Below, one piece after another: positions 41,785 to 48,813 of a stretch of DNA of 64,000 bases. The stretch's first letter is position 1; the number at the start of each line of letters is the position of its first letter. The position numbers were made by a program, and so were the translations under genes. The stretch lies in NCBI RefSeq assembly GCF_021390245.1, contig NZ_JAJUXH010000004.1:366417-430416 (forward strand), in the 5' to 3' direction. Under the pieces are notes generated by a model. The model was not told the DNA's origin and made no database searches. It saw only the letters and a list, made by a program, of their open reading frames with translations. The DNA is from Dyadobacter sp. CY323. Its GTDB lineage: Bacteria; Bacteroidota; Bacteroidia; Cytophagales; Spirosomataceae.

Positions 41785-42897
41785 ATGAAGCTTAAAGAAC
41801 AAGTAAAATTCATTGCCTCGGAAAAAACCCTGTTTTTCCCAACGCTTAAGAAAAGAGTGGATGCCTACTTTATAGAGAACAACCTTTCTAAACATGCCAA
41901 CCATGGAATGGTAATAAAGACAGTAGTGCTGCTGGCCGTCTATGTTCTCCCATTTATTTTCCTGCTAGCCTGTCAACCCCCGTACTGGACTAGTATGTCC
42001 ATGTGGATCATTATGGGGCTAGGCATATCTGGCATCGGGATGAGCATCATGCACGATGCCAATCACGGTGCTTATTCAAGTAATTCTGCGGTTAATCTAT
42101 GCCTGGGTTACTCCATTTATCTGGCCGGGGCCGGTGTGTTGAACTGGAAGTTACAGCATAACGTGCTCCACCATACCTACACGAATATTGTACCTTTGGA
42201 CGAGGATATCCGTGACCGCGGCATTGTTAAGCTCTCGCCCCACGCGAAGCCAAAGAAGGTTCATCGATTTCAATGGGTATATGCTTTCTTTGTCTACGGG
42301 ATATTGACTTTGTACTGGGTATTGCTGAAGGATTTCATTCAGTTGGTTTCCTACACCGGCAACGGTGTCAATAAGCAAACCAGAAAGCAGAATACCATCA
42401 CGCTTCTGAGCCTCATTGCAATGAAAGCGATTTACCTTGCCGTTTTCTTTGTTTTGCCAGTAGTGGTGTTTTCTATGCCGTTCAAAGAGATCCTTGCCGG
42501 CTTTCTGCTGATGCATTTTACTGCCGGACTAGTGTTAACCATTATTTTCCAATTGGCCCATACGGTCGAAGGGACAGTCCACCCCAAGCTGGACGAAACA
42601 GGTATCATTCCAAAAGATTGGGCAATCCACCAGCTGGAAACAACGGTTAATTTCTCGCCAGACAATAAGTGGCTGTCTTGGTATGTTGGGGGGCTAAACT
42701 ATCAGATCGAGCACCACTTGTTTCCCAAAATCTGTCACGTGCATTATCCCCAAATCGCACCTATCGTAAAACAAACCGCTGAAGAGTTCGGGTTGGTCTA
42801 CCGCCAGCACCCAACCTTTTGGAGGGCGCTGCAATCACACGTGTCAGCCTTAAAGCGCTTTGGGATAATGTCTGATCTAAATGATGGGATAGGTTAA
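41785..42897 (+). CDS. Front-end-type fatty acid desaturase
   Basis: A 370-residue membrane di-iron desaturase. Three histidine clusters are visible: MHDANHGAYSS, HNVLHHTYTNIVP and QIEHHLFPKICHVHYP. The Gln in the third box (Q-I-E-H-H) marks the delta-6/linoleoyl-CoA-like group. Four to five membrane segments lie between (VLLAVYVLPFIFLLACQPPY, AIYLAVFFVLPVVVFSMPFK). It would introduce a double bond into membrane lipids or their acyl precursors. It probably works with the delta-9-type desaturase at 44645 and the nearby cold-shock protein in membrane-fluidity control. No operon partner. Confidence 0.9.
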   Translation: MKLKEQVKFIASEKTLFFPTLKKRVDAYFIENNLSKHANHGMVIKTVVLLAVYVLPFIFLLACQPPYWTSMSMWIIMGLGISGIGMSIMHDANHGAYSSNSAVNLCLGYSIYLAGAGVLNWKLQHNVLHHTYTNIVPLDEDIRDRGIVKLSPHAKPKKVHRFQWVYAFFVYGILTLYWVLLKDFIQLVSYTGNGVNKQTRKQNTITLLSLIAMKAIYLAVFFVLPVVVFSMPFKEILAGFLLMHFTAGLVLTIIFQLAHTVEGTVHPKLDETGIIPKDWAIHQLETTVNFSPDNKWLSWYVGGLNYQIEHHLFPKICHVHYPQIAPIVKQTAEEFGLVYRQHPTFWRALQSHVSALKRFGIMSDLNDGIG

Positions 42898-43044
42898 TGA
42901 AAGAGAGAATATGACCTTAGAAAGCAGGTTTTGATCACTTTATATCAGTTTAGTCTTTAAAATGACGCAACGCGTAGTTATAAAATTGCCTGCAACATTC
43001 CCAGAGGCATAATTATTTTGCCTTGTCAGCAAACGGAATATTTT

Positions 43045-43470
43045 ATGAACAAGGATGGCGTGATAATTATCATTGAGGATGATCCTGATGATCAATTTGT
43101 TTTCGAAGAAGCTTTTGTCAAATTGGGATATTCCAACAAAAGGATGTATTTCATTGATGGAGAGCTGGCTTTGGATTACCTTTATTCGAGTGGGGTGAGT
43201 CCATTTATTATTTTATCCGACATTAACTTACCAAAACTAAATGGTCTTGAACTTCGAAAGAAGCTTCACACAGATACAGAATTGAGCCTGAAATGCATAC
43301 CTTATATATTTTTCACTACGGCCCTTAACGAGCAAGCCGTCATTGAGGCTTACAGCAACTCTGCACAAGGTTTTTTTGTAAAGCCTGCTGACTTTATTGA
43401 AATTAAGGAAACGCTCGCGCTCATTATAGGATATTGGAAAAAGTGCGCAGCACCTAATAATTTCATGTAG
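43045..43470 (+). CDS. Single-domain response regulator (intact member of a paralogous family)
   Basis: A 141-residue receiver starting at ATG 43045 (MNKDGVIIIIEDDPDDQFVF); an upstream TTG is possible but less likely. Acidic pocket EDDPDD, phospho-acceptor Asp in ILSDINLPKLNGLE, Thr in FFTTAL and Lys in GFFVKPAD are all present. There is no output domain. It closely resembles the broken copy at 21012 and a C-terminal scrap at 46377, all ending YW-x-K-C-A. Such receivers in Bacteroidetes typically pair with PAS kinases; its partner is not evident. Confidence 0.85.
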   Translation: MNKDGVIIIIEDDPDDQFVFEEAFVKLGYSNKRMYFIDGELALDYLYSSGVSPFIILSDINLPKLNGLELRKKLHTDTELSLKCIPYIFFTTALNEQAVIEAYSNSAQGFFVKPADFIEIKETLALIIGYWKKCAAPNNFM

Positions 43471-43527
43471 ATCCATTACAAATGGACGGTTTCCCACAAA
43501 TAATTAGAAACTAGTAACAAACAAAAA

Positions 43528-43552
43528 AATCCTCCCGAAATAGGAGGATTTT
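43528..43552 (-). terminator. Intrinsic terminator of the cold-shock gene
   Basis: The stem AATCCTCC / GGAGGATT (43528-43535, 43543-43550) is followed on the minus strand by a run of seven T. It lies just after the cold-shock gene stop and may also work for the plus-strand receiver gene. A matching stem follows the cold-shock pseudogene at 46035. Confidence 0.8.
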
Positions 43553-43575
43553 CCAATGCTAGCAAATATAAATGG

Positions 43576-43767
43576 TCAGATTACTGATACATTGACTGCA
43601 TTCAGCCCTTTTCTGCCATCTTCAACTTCGTAAGATACACTGTCATTTTGTTGGATATCATCAACCAGGCCAGATACATGTACAAAAAGATCTGCACCAT
43701 CATGTTCCGGAGCGATGAAACCAAAACCTTTGGCATCATTAAAAAACTTAACTGTTCCCTTATTCAT
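43576..43767 (-). CDS. Cold-shock domain protein
   Basis: A 63-residue protein ([20 protein letters not shown]) with both RNA-binding motifs of the cold-shock fold: K-G-F-G-F-I and LFVHVSG. It is a little shorter than E. coli CspA, as is usual in Bacteroidetes. These proteins melt RNA structure and often act at low temperature. An AT-rich leader of about 100 bases lies upstream. A frameshifted near-copy is at 46079. Confidence 0.95.
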   Translation of the reverse strand: MNKGTVKFFNDAKGFGFIAPEHDGADLFVHVSGLVDDIQQNDSVSYEVEDGRKGLNAVNVSVI

Positions 43768-43869
43768 AACTATTTTAAAATATTACACAATATGTAATAC
43801 AAAATTTGGGATTTCTATACAAAAACTGGTCAATTTAAAATAATATTTTATAGCAGATATTTCCTTATA

Positions 43870-44316
43870 ATGGATAATTTATTAGGTAATCTCTCAGTGC
43901 ATGACTTGTTTGGCGTTGAGCAATGCCTACAAAAGCTCAGCCCCGCGCAACTAGGGCGTTTAAATACACTCGTACAAACCCACCCGATCTTGACTGAGGG
44001 CGACTTTTATCTACGGCCAACTTCTCAAAATGGACTGGACTTCGCTTTGCCGGTGCCCAGTGGGGAAATGGCCCATAACGTTGTAGCTTGGTCACGGATC
44101 TCCGATGGGCAGGAAGTCCTCTGTGCGGTAAATACAAATCAGAAAAATCCTTCCGTACTTTATGTAACCGTTGACAATGCTTTGCATGTGGTGAATTCGA
44201 CCATGAGGTGCCTGTATGCCTCGGATTTGAGCCCGGCCGAATTAAATGTTGAAGTACGAAATGGAAAGTCGATCCGGTTATCGATACCACCGCATGCACT
44301 GGTAATATTTGGATAG
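43870..44316 (+). pseudogene. Orphan C-terminal piece of an alpha-amylase-family glycosidase
   Basis: A 148-residue frame resembling the final part of a GH13-type enzyme: an FYLRPTSQNGLDFALPVPSG-like segment, then VVAWSRISDGQEVLCAVNTN, then PSVLYVTVDNALHVVNSTMR and the all-beta end VEVRNGKSIRLSIPPHALVI. The catalytic TIM barrel is missing and no upstream frame supplies it. It may be a degraded remnant still open by chance, or a stand-alone beta domain. The first is favoured because the visible part is only the family's C-terminus. Confidence 0.65.
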
Positions 44317-44644
44317 GAGATTTTGTAGTGATTGAAGTAAGACAGGTATCAGTATTATTTTGTTGTATTTATCCTGTGAGCTTTTTAAACCGTCAATCAT
44401 TATTCCCTTGTGTTTATATATAAACCTCAGAATTGGTTTATACAATTTTAACAAAGATCTTTGCGCAGGCAGGTCCATTCTAACTGCCTTGTTCATGATA
44501 TCAACGTTTTGTAATGTTTGTGCAAAAACAGTACTAGGTTGCGTCTGGATACTAGCTTTGCCATGTCAAATGTATCCTTGAGCTCACCAGGCCTTAGCTG
44601 TGAGTGCACTAGGCAATGTTTAGGCAACGGCAGACCATTCGCTG
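44317..44644. other. Intergenic stretch, no gene recognised
   Basis: About 330 bases between the amylase piece and the desaturase 3' end. Short open frames are present but nothing protein-like or repeated was seen. Confidence 0.5.
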
Positions 44645-45676
44645 CTACTCGGATTTTTGTAGATGGGGCAAATGATAACGTTTTAGGAAATCGTTTTTTG
44701 AATCTTTGTAGGTAGTCACCGCACCTATCAGGTGAAGGAGTTTAATGTAGTACCATGCAAGGTCGACCTGATAGGGTTTAAATCCGCTACGGGCACTTTT
44801 GGGATATAAATGATGGTTATTGTGCCATTCACCGGCGACAATCCCGGGCCATACCTGGTTGATAGAATTGTCATTGGTGTTGAAATCAACGCCCGCCACC
44901 TGCACATTTTTGCCCTTGCCGTGACCTTCATAATTGAATGTACGCACACCCACAGCCCAGAAGCCGGCGGCGCCGAACATACAACAGGCCAGTGCATAGC
45001 CGCCGATCAGGTAAAACGCCAGATACCAGAAAGACCAGTTGAGCACCCAGGCTTGCAGCGCGGCGGCAGGATTTACATACGATCCCCATTTGAGGTACTG
45101 TTTGTATGTATTTGCTTTCACGCCAGTATGTTTCATCAGCAAAACTACCCGGTTGTAGTCGCTCTCACTAAGATCCTTTGCGATCGGCTGATGGTTGACA
45201 TCGGCAAGGAAGCAGTACAGGAAACCCGCCTTGGCATTGTAAGGGTCACCAGGCTGGTCGGACTTTGCATGATGTACATGGTGGGAGATGACATATATTT
45301 CCTCAGGTATCATGCTGATGGTCAGGTTCTGGGTGATTAACCGCCAAAAGCTATTTTTGAACTTATATGCCCGGTGCGTACAATACCTGTGATGCCAGAT
45401 CGTCCCGTGGGTTCCCATGACGATCATGCTATATACAAATGCTGCTGCGAGCAAAGGCCAGGTAAAGAATTTGAAAATGAACAAGCCTAAGAACGGTACC
45501 ATAGCCAAAACTTTCGCCCAGCTCATCAGCGGCAGCCAGTTTCTGATGTCTCTGAATACATTAAGCCTACTGAAAAACTCTCGAAGGATCTGGCTGTGAG
45601 TTGGGACGACCAGCTCACCGTTATTTTTCTTCCATCCATAGGAAGGGGCTTGCAGTACGTAATCAATGAATGCCAT
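44645..45676 (-). CDS. Acyl-CoA delta-9-type fatty acid desaturase
   Basis: A 343-residue membrane di-iron desaturase with the three expected histidine boxes: HRYCTHRAY, ISHHVHHAKSDQPGD and EWHNNHHLYPKSARSG. Hydrophobic pairs (VLAMVPFLGLFIFKFFTWPL, YLAFYLIGGYALACCMFGAA) span the membrane. It belongs to the OLE1/stearoyl-CoA desaturase group and would make monounsaturated acyl chains. It stands alone on the minus strand near a front-end desaturase and cold-shock genes, suggesting a role at low temperature. Confidence 0.92.
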   Translation of the reverse strand: MAFIDYVLQAPSYGWKKNNGELVVPTHSQILREFFSRLNVFRDIRNWLPLMSWAKVLAMVPFLGLFIFKFFTWPLLAAAFVYSMIVMGTHGTIWHHRYCTHRAYKFKNSFWRLITQNLTISMIPEEIYVISHHVHHAKSDQPGDPYNAKAGFLYCFLADVNHQPIAKDLSESDYNRVVLLMKHTGVKANTYKQYLKWGSYVNPAAALQAWVLNWSFWYLAFYLIGGYALACCMFGAAGFWAVGVRTFNYEGHGKGKNVQVAGVDFNTNDNSINQVWPGIVAGEWHNNHHLYPKSARSGFKPYQVDLAWYYIKLLHLIGAVTTYKDSKNDFLKRYHLPHLQKSE

Positions 45677-46028
45677 CAGCTGTGTTAGATAGTCGTTTCT
45701 AGGTTTTTACTTAAAAAAGTGCGAAAATAATCTGTGTTCCTTTTCCACTCAAGTGTTTGGCAATTGTTTACCGTGATTTTTGCGGCATCATACCGAAGTA
45801 CCACGACTTTTTATATACCAACCTTCATTCCAGTTGCTTCCATAAAACCAGTTCGGGAAACAATGTTCTCACATAATAGCAACGATCGATGCTGAATTTG
45901 CCGGAAGTAGAACGGTCGGCACGCTGGAAAAAAAACAATACCAGGGAATGAGAGCGGATGGGAGTGCGGCTGTGCAGGTGCCCGGGATGGTGAGAGGCAA
46001 GGAAGGTGTAATGACCTGACAATTCAGG
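45677..46028. other. Intergenic stretch upstream of the desaturase
   Basis: About 350 bases containing the desaturase promoter region and, at its far end, the terminator of the cold-shock pseudogene. No intact gene is seen. Confidence 0.45.
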
Positions 46029-46034
46029 CAAAAA

Positions 46035-46055
46035 AATCCTCCCATTGGGAGGATT
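46035..46055 (-). terminator. Terminator of the cold-shock pseudogene
   Basis: The perfect stem AATCCTCCC / GGGAGGATT (46035-46043, 46047-46055) with a three-base loop is followed by T on the minus strand. Its stem sequence is the same as that of the terminator after the intact cold-shock gene. Confidence 0.75.
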
Positions 46056-46078
46056 GAGCATTTGCTTGATATGGTCGA

Positions 46079-46269
46079 TCAGATAATGCTTACATTAACT
46101 GCGTTCAGTCCTTTTCTACCGTTTTCAACTTTGTAGGACCCACTGTCATTTTCACGGATATCATCATTGAGCCGGATGTGTGTACAAAAATATCATCGCC
46201 ACCATGTTCGGGAGCAATGAAACCAAAACCTTTGGTGCCATTAAAAAACTTAACTGTTCCTTTGTTCAT
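46079..46269 (-). pseudogene. Frameshifted cold-shock protein gene
   Basis: The minus strand starts [20 protein letters not shown], then DDIFVHTSG, nearly the same as the intact protein at 43576. After TSG one base is missing (TCCGGCTCAATG where TCCGGCCTCAATG would keep the frame). The next frame reads [20 protein letters not shown], then LNAVNVSII and TGA, so the 3' half is preserved. A single-base deletion inactivates the gene; a sequencing or assembly error cannot be excluded. Confidence 0.85.
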
Positions 46270-46376
46270 AACTTTTTCTTAAAATAATCTACAAGTATAG
46301 AATAAATTCGAAAAATGCCATTTTATGGCAGAAAGTTAGAATATTATTTTATTGATGATGCATTTGATGGAAACAA

Positions 46377-46450
46377 AGTTATTGGATGCAATGACTGAGT
46401 ACTGGATAAAGTGCGCAACTCTCAATAATTTTAAACTACTGTTCGCGTAA
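46377..46450 (+). pseudogene. C-terminal scrap of a response regulator
   Basis: A 24-codon stretch reads METKLLDAMTEYWIKCATLN, then NFKLLFA and stop. It resembles the end of the receiver at 43045 (IIGYWKKCAAPNNF). The receiver core is absent. It lies next to the cold-shock pseudogene, just as the intact receiver lies next to the intact cold-shock gene, which suggests an old block duplication. Confidence 0.5.
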
Positions 46451-46758
46451 GCACATACGGAAGAAAACAGTGATTTAACTGTGCGGGCCGAGCGTATTAT
46501 CAGTTGACTTTGAGATTTATTCTTCCTTGCCAATTACTTAGATCAACGAGTGATAGATTCTATCTATCAATGCAAGCCGTTAATTTATCCCGTGGTTTAA
46601 ACAAAATATGAGTGATGGCTAATTTTGTTAATTTAAGCGATTACAAAGCGTATTTTAGGACAGTTTCAGCACTAAGCAACACGTTAAATCGTACTTGATC
46701 AGGGATGACTTAGGTGGCTCCGAAAAGCGGCACACATTTCTGCATAACATGATGCAAA

Positions 46759-47103
46759 ATGAAAGACCCAAAATCGGTAAAAACTCGTAGGAGCTACGAT
46801 GCTGATTTCAAGCAGGAAGTGACGAGAATGCTGGCATCCGGCAGAAGCGCTAAGGAAATCTCGGAGGCATTTGGAATTGCCGAGAATGTTCTCTATCGTT
46901 GGAGAAGGATGGCAACAAAAAAGACGAAATCGAATAGCGGAGTGAATAGCAACGATAAAGCAGCGAAACTAGCTGCGGAAGTTGCTAAACTACGAGCGGA
47001 AAATGAACGGCTTAAAACCGACCGCGAAATCTTAAAAAAAGCCCGCCGGGCGGCCCCGTTAGGTCTTTTGAGCCAGTCCGACTCAGGGACGTCTATGAGT
47101 TAA
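46759..47103 (+). CDS. IS3-family OrfA with a 5-residue insertion
   Basis: A 114-residue OrfA (RRSYDADFKQEVTRMLASGR, helix-turn-helix SAKEISEAFGIAENVLYRWR, then a leucine-zipper-like segment). Compared with OrfA at 63234-63545 it has an in-frame insertion RRAAP after LKKA, caused by 15 extra bases (47043-47057) at the site where the family usually shifts frame. Its stop codon is also changed (TCA where the other has TGA), adding SGTSMS. With OrfB truncated, the element cannot move by itself. Confidence 0.85.
   Translation: MKDPKSVKTRRSYDADFKQEVTRMLASGRSAKEISEAFGIAENVLYRWRRMATKKTKSNSGVNSNDKAAKLAAEVAKLRAENERLKTDREILKKARRAAPLGLLSQSDSGTSMS
47043..47057 (+). repeat. 15-bp GC-rich palindromic insert, copy 1
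   Basis: CCGCCGGGCGGCCCC, containing the 11-bp palindrome CCGCC-G-GGCGG, sits inside OrfA. It is the exact reverse complement of 47162-47176. The same site in the other IS3 OrfA lacks it. Confidence 0.8.
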
Positions 47104-47161
47104 TATACTCGTTTTCTCGGACGCAAAAGATCAATTATCGGTGCTCACTTTTTGAAGTCAC

Positions 47162-47176
47162 GGGGCCGCCCGGCGG
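47162..47176 (+). repeat. 15-bp GC-rich palindromic insert, copy 2
   Basis: GGGGCCGCCCGGCGG sits in the OrfB part of the truncated IS3, adding GPPGG between EVT and RTAYYR. It is shared with the OrfB of the full IS3 copy. Confidence 0.75.
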
Positions 47177-47292
47177 CCGGACGGCTTATTATCGTTATCA
47201 GCGGGGGAAAAGCCATAATGCGGACAAAAAATATAACCGTCCAAAGCATGAGATCCGGATTGAGTTTATCCGGAATTTTAAGCGATACGGTA

Positions 47293-47508
47293 AAGCAATG
47301 CCCTGTTGGCTGGCGCCAGGAGTGTTGCCTTGGGGGTTGTTTTGTATAGCTCGCGAAAAGCCGCCTTGGTCGGTGCAAATACGGTTAACCCACTGGTAGC
47401 CGAAGAAAGTGCTGTGGCAACGGCTGGGTCTGCTGCGAGCACCAGCGAGGCAACCTCAGTAAAGTTTGTATCCGCCTGGGCGATTACGACCAACTTTTGT
47501 GGAAGTTC
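47293..47508 (-). pseudogene. Fasciclin-domain fragment
   Basis: The minus strand reads LPQKLVVIAQADTNFTEVAS, then ALSSATSGLTVFAPTKAAFR and ELYKTTPKATLLAPANRA, a fasciclin (FAS1) domain with its hallmark TVFAPT-x-x-A-F. The beginning (signal peptide) is missing, and the C-terminal side is cut at the truncated IS3. It lies directly after the polysaccharide deacetylase stop, so the fragment has no start of its own. It is dead gene debris. Confidence 0.75.
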
Positions 47509-47514
47509 AAATTG

Positions 47515-48450
47515 CTATTGCGTCAGATCAGAGATGAATTTTGGAACTGCCGGCTCGCCTTTGAAGAATGCCACTTTCTTACCTTTGGTAATTGCCCAGC
47601 GGTGGATCCAGGAGATACCTCTCTTTCCGATATATTGATCCTCCGTGAGGTAACAAGGATCTTCCAGCGCTTTTTGAAGTGTGACAAACTGATAGCCATC
47701 CTCTTTTAGTCTGGAAAGAAACAGGCTAAGTGCTTTGCTATTGAGCAAGTTGGCATGCATGAGCAGAATGTGTGGAATGGGTCGATGGAACAGCGAGTCG
47801 GCCTGGGATTCATAGTAATGGACATAATCCATCATATAGTTGACATATGTCTTCGATATCGAATCGGCCAGGGGCTGGTTTTTGCTGCCCATCGCCTTGT
47901 CAAAGGCAGCAGCAAAAAGGTATTCGTCGTTATCGACCGTTACGGGTGCCTGGATGTATTTGTGTTTGGCCAGTATTATTTCTAGCGAATCCCGTTTCCC
48001 AGCTGTATTTCCTCTGTGTAGATAGGGGTGCCGGAAATATTTGAGTTCGGCACCTTCTCTGTCGAGAAAACCTCGAAGCAGTGTATCGGCACCGAGCACA
48101 TCCGCTTCATAGGCGGCTGCCGAAATATCGTTGATGCCTAAGTGTCCAAAAGTGTGGTTACCGAGTGAATGGCCGGCTTTCAGCCATTTCCTTAGCAAAC
48201 CGTATTGGGCGGGAATAATTTTTCCGTCTTTGACAAGTTTCTCTCCGATGACATAACCCGTCGCCTGGACTTTATATTGTTTCAAATGACCTAACAACTG
48301 ATCTGTCAGTTCCGATCTCAACGCGTCGGTATTCATGGTACTGCTAACCGTTGGCAAGTCGTCAATGGTGATGGCAATTTGTTTTTGAGCGAAGACTTGT
48401 TTTGCCAAAGATTGAAGAATAATTAGTAGCAGCAGTCTATGCAATTTCAT
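47515..48450 (-). CDS. Secreted polysaccharide deacetylase (NodB-like, CE4)
   Basis: A protein of about 311 residues when started at ATG 48448-48450 (MKLHRLLLLIILQSLAKQVF), which gives a clean signal peptide; the longer frame upstream is unlikely. The CE4 motifs are visible: motif 1 ITIDDLP (catalytic base Asp and metal-binding Asp), motif 2 HSLGNHTFGH (H-x-x-x-H metal ligands) and motif 3 YFRHPYLHRG. The enzyme would remove acetyl groups from an extracellular or cell-wall polysaccharide. It is flanked by mobile-element debris on both sides. Confidence 0.9.
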   Translation of the reverse strand: MKLHRLLLLIILQSLAKQVFAQKQIAITIDDLPTVSSTMNTDALRSELTDQLLGHLKQYKVQATGYVIGEKLVKDGKIIPAQYGLLRKWLKAGHSLGNHTFGHLGINDISAAAYEADVLGADTLLRGFLDREGAELKYFRHPYLHRGNTAGKRDSLEIILAKHKYIQAPVTVDNDEYLFAAAFDKAMGSKNQPLADSISKTYVNYMMDYVHYYESQADSLFHRPIPHILLMHANLLNSKALSLFLSRLKEDGYQFVTLQKALEDPCYLTEDQYIGKRGISWIHRWAITKGKKVAFFKGEPAVPKFISDLTQ

Positions 48451-48813
48451 GAGGAGCTCGACTTTATTAATTAAAATTATCCTAGATATGTTCTCTTGAT
48501 GCGAAGAAAAACGGTTTGGATTACCTCTGGGTCCAGTTCGCTCAATAGCACGAGTGTACCTTACTCCTATCAATCTTCGCAGCACAGCATCGCGTCTCAC
48601 TTCAAGTTTTTTCGTCCTTGGGGTTATTCGCCTGCCCCTTTAATATCCAATAGCATTTGACGAACGAGGCAAGGCCGGCAGACGGAGGGTAGCTTTCAAG
48701 ATTCACTTGTACAGATATTATAAGACATCAAAATATAGTGCATTTTTGTTCTAGATGCCGAAGGTAGATATAGATTTTATCTATTGTATATATTGAAGAT
48801 TTTAAACGGTGGT
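48451..48813. other. Intergenic stretch left of the IS1182-type element
   Basis: About 360 bases containing the deacetylase upstream region. The last eight bases (48806-48813, ACGGTGGT) are the left copy of the IS1182 target duplication. Confidence 0.5.

Larger units (their letters stand above)
46710..47292 (+). mobile_element. Truncated IS3-family element, left end and OrfA plus start of OrfB
   Basis: The terminal repeat begins at 46710 (TTAGGTGGCTCCGAAAAGCG, against TGAGGTGGCTCC in the copy at 62277-63594). OrfA and about 150 bases of OrfB follow. Homology to the other copy stops near 47292 (after ACGGTAA), where a fasciclin-domain fragment begins. The right end of the element is missing. 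Confidence 0.85.

Noticed and set aside
47515..48600. Longer start of the deacetylase at 48600
   Set aside because: The extra 50 residues are basic and unstructured, and precede a clean signal peptide beginning at 48450.
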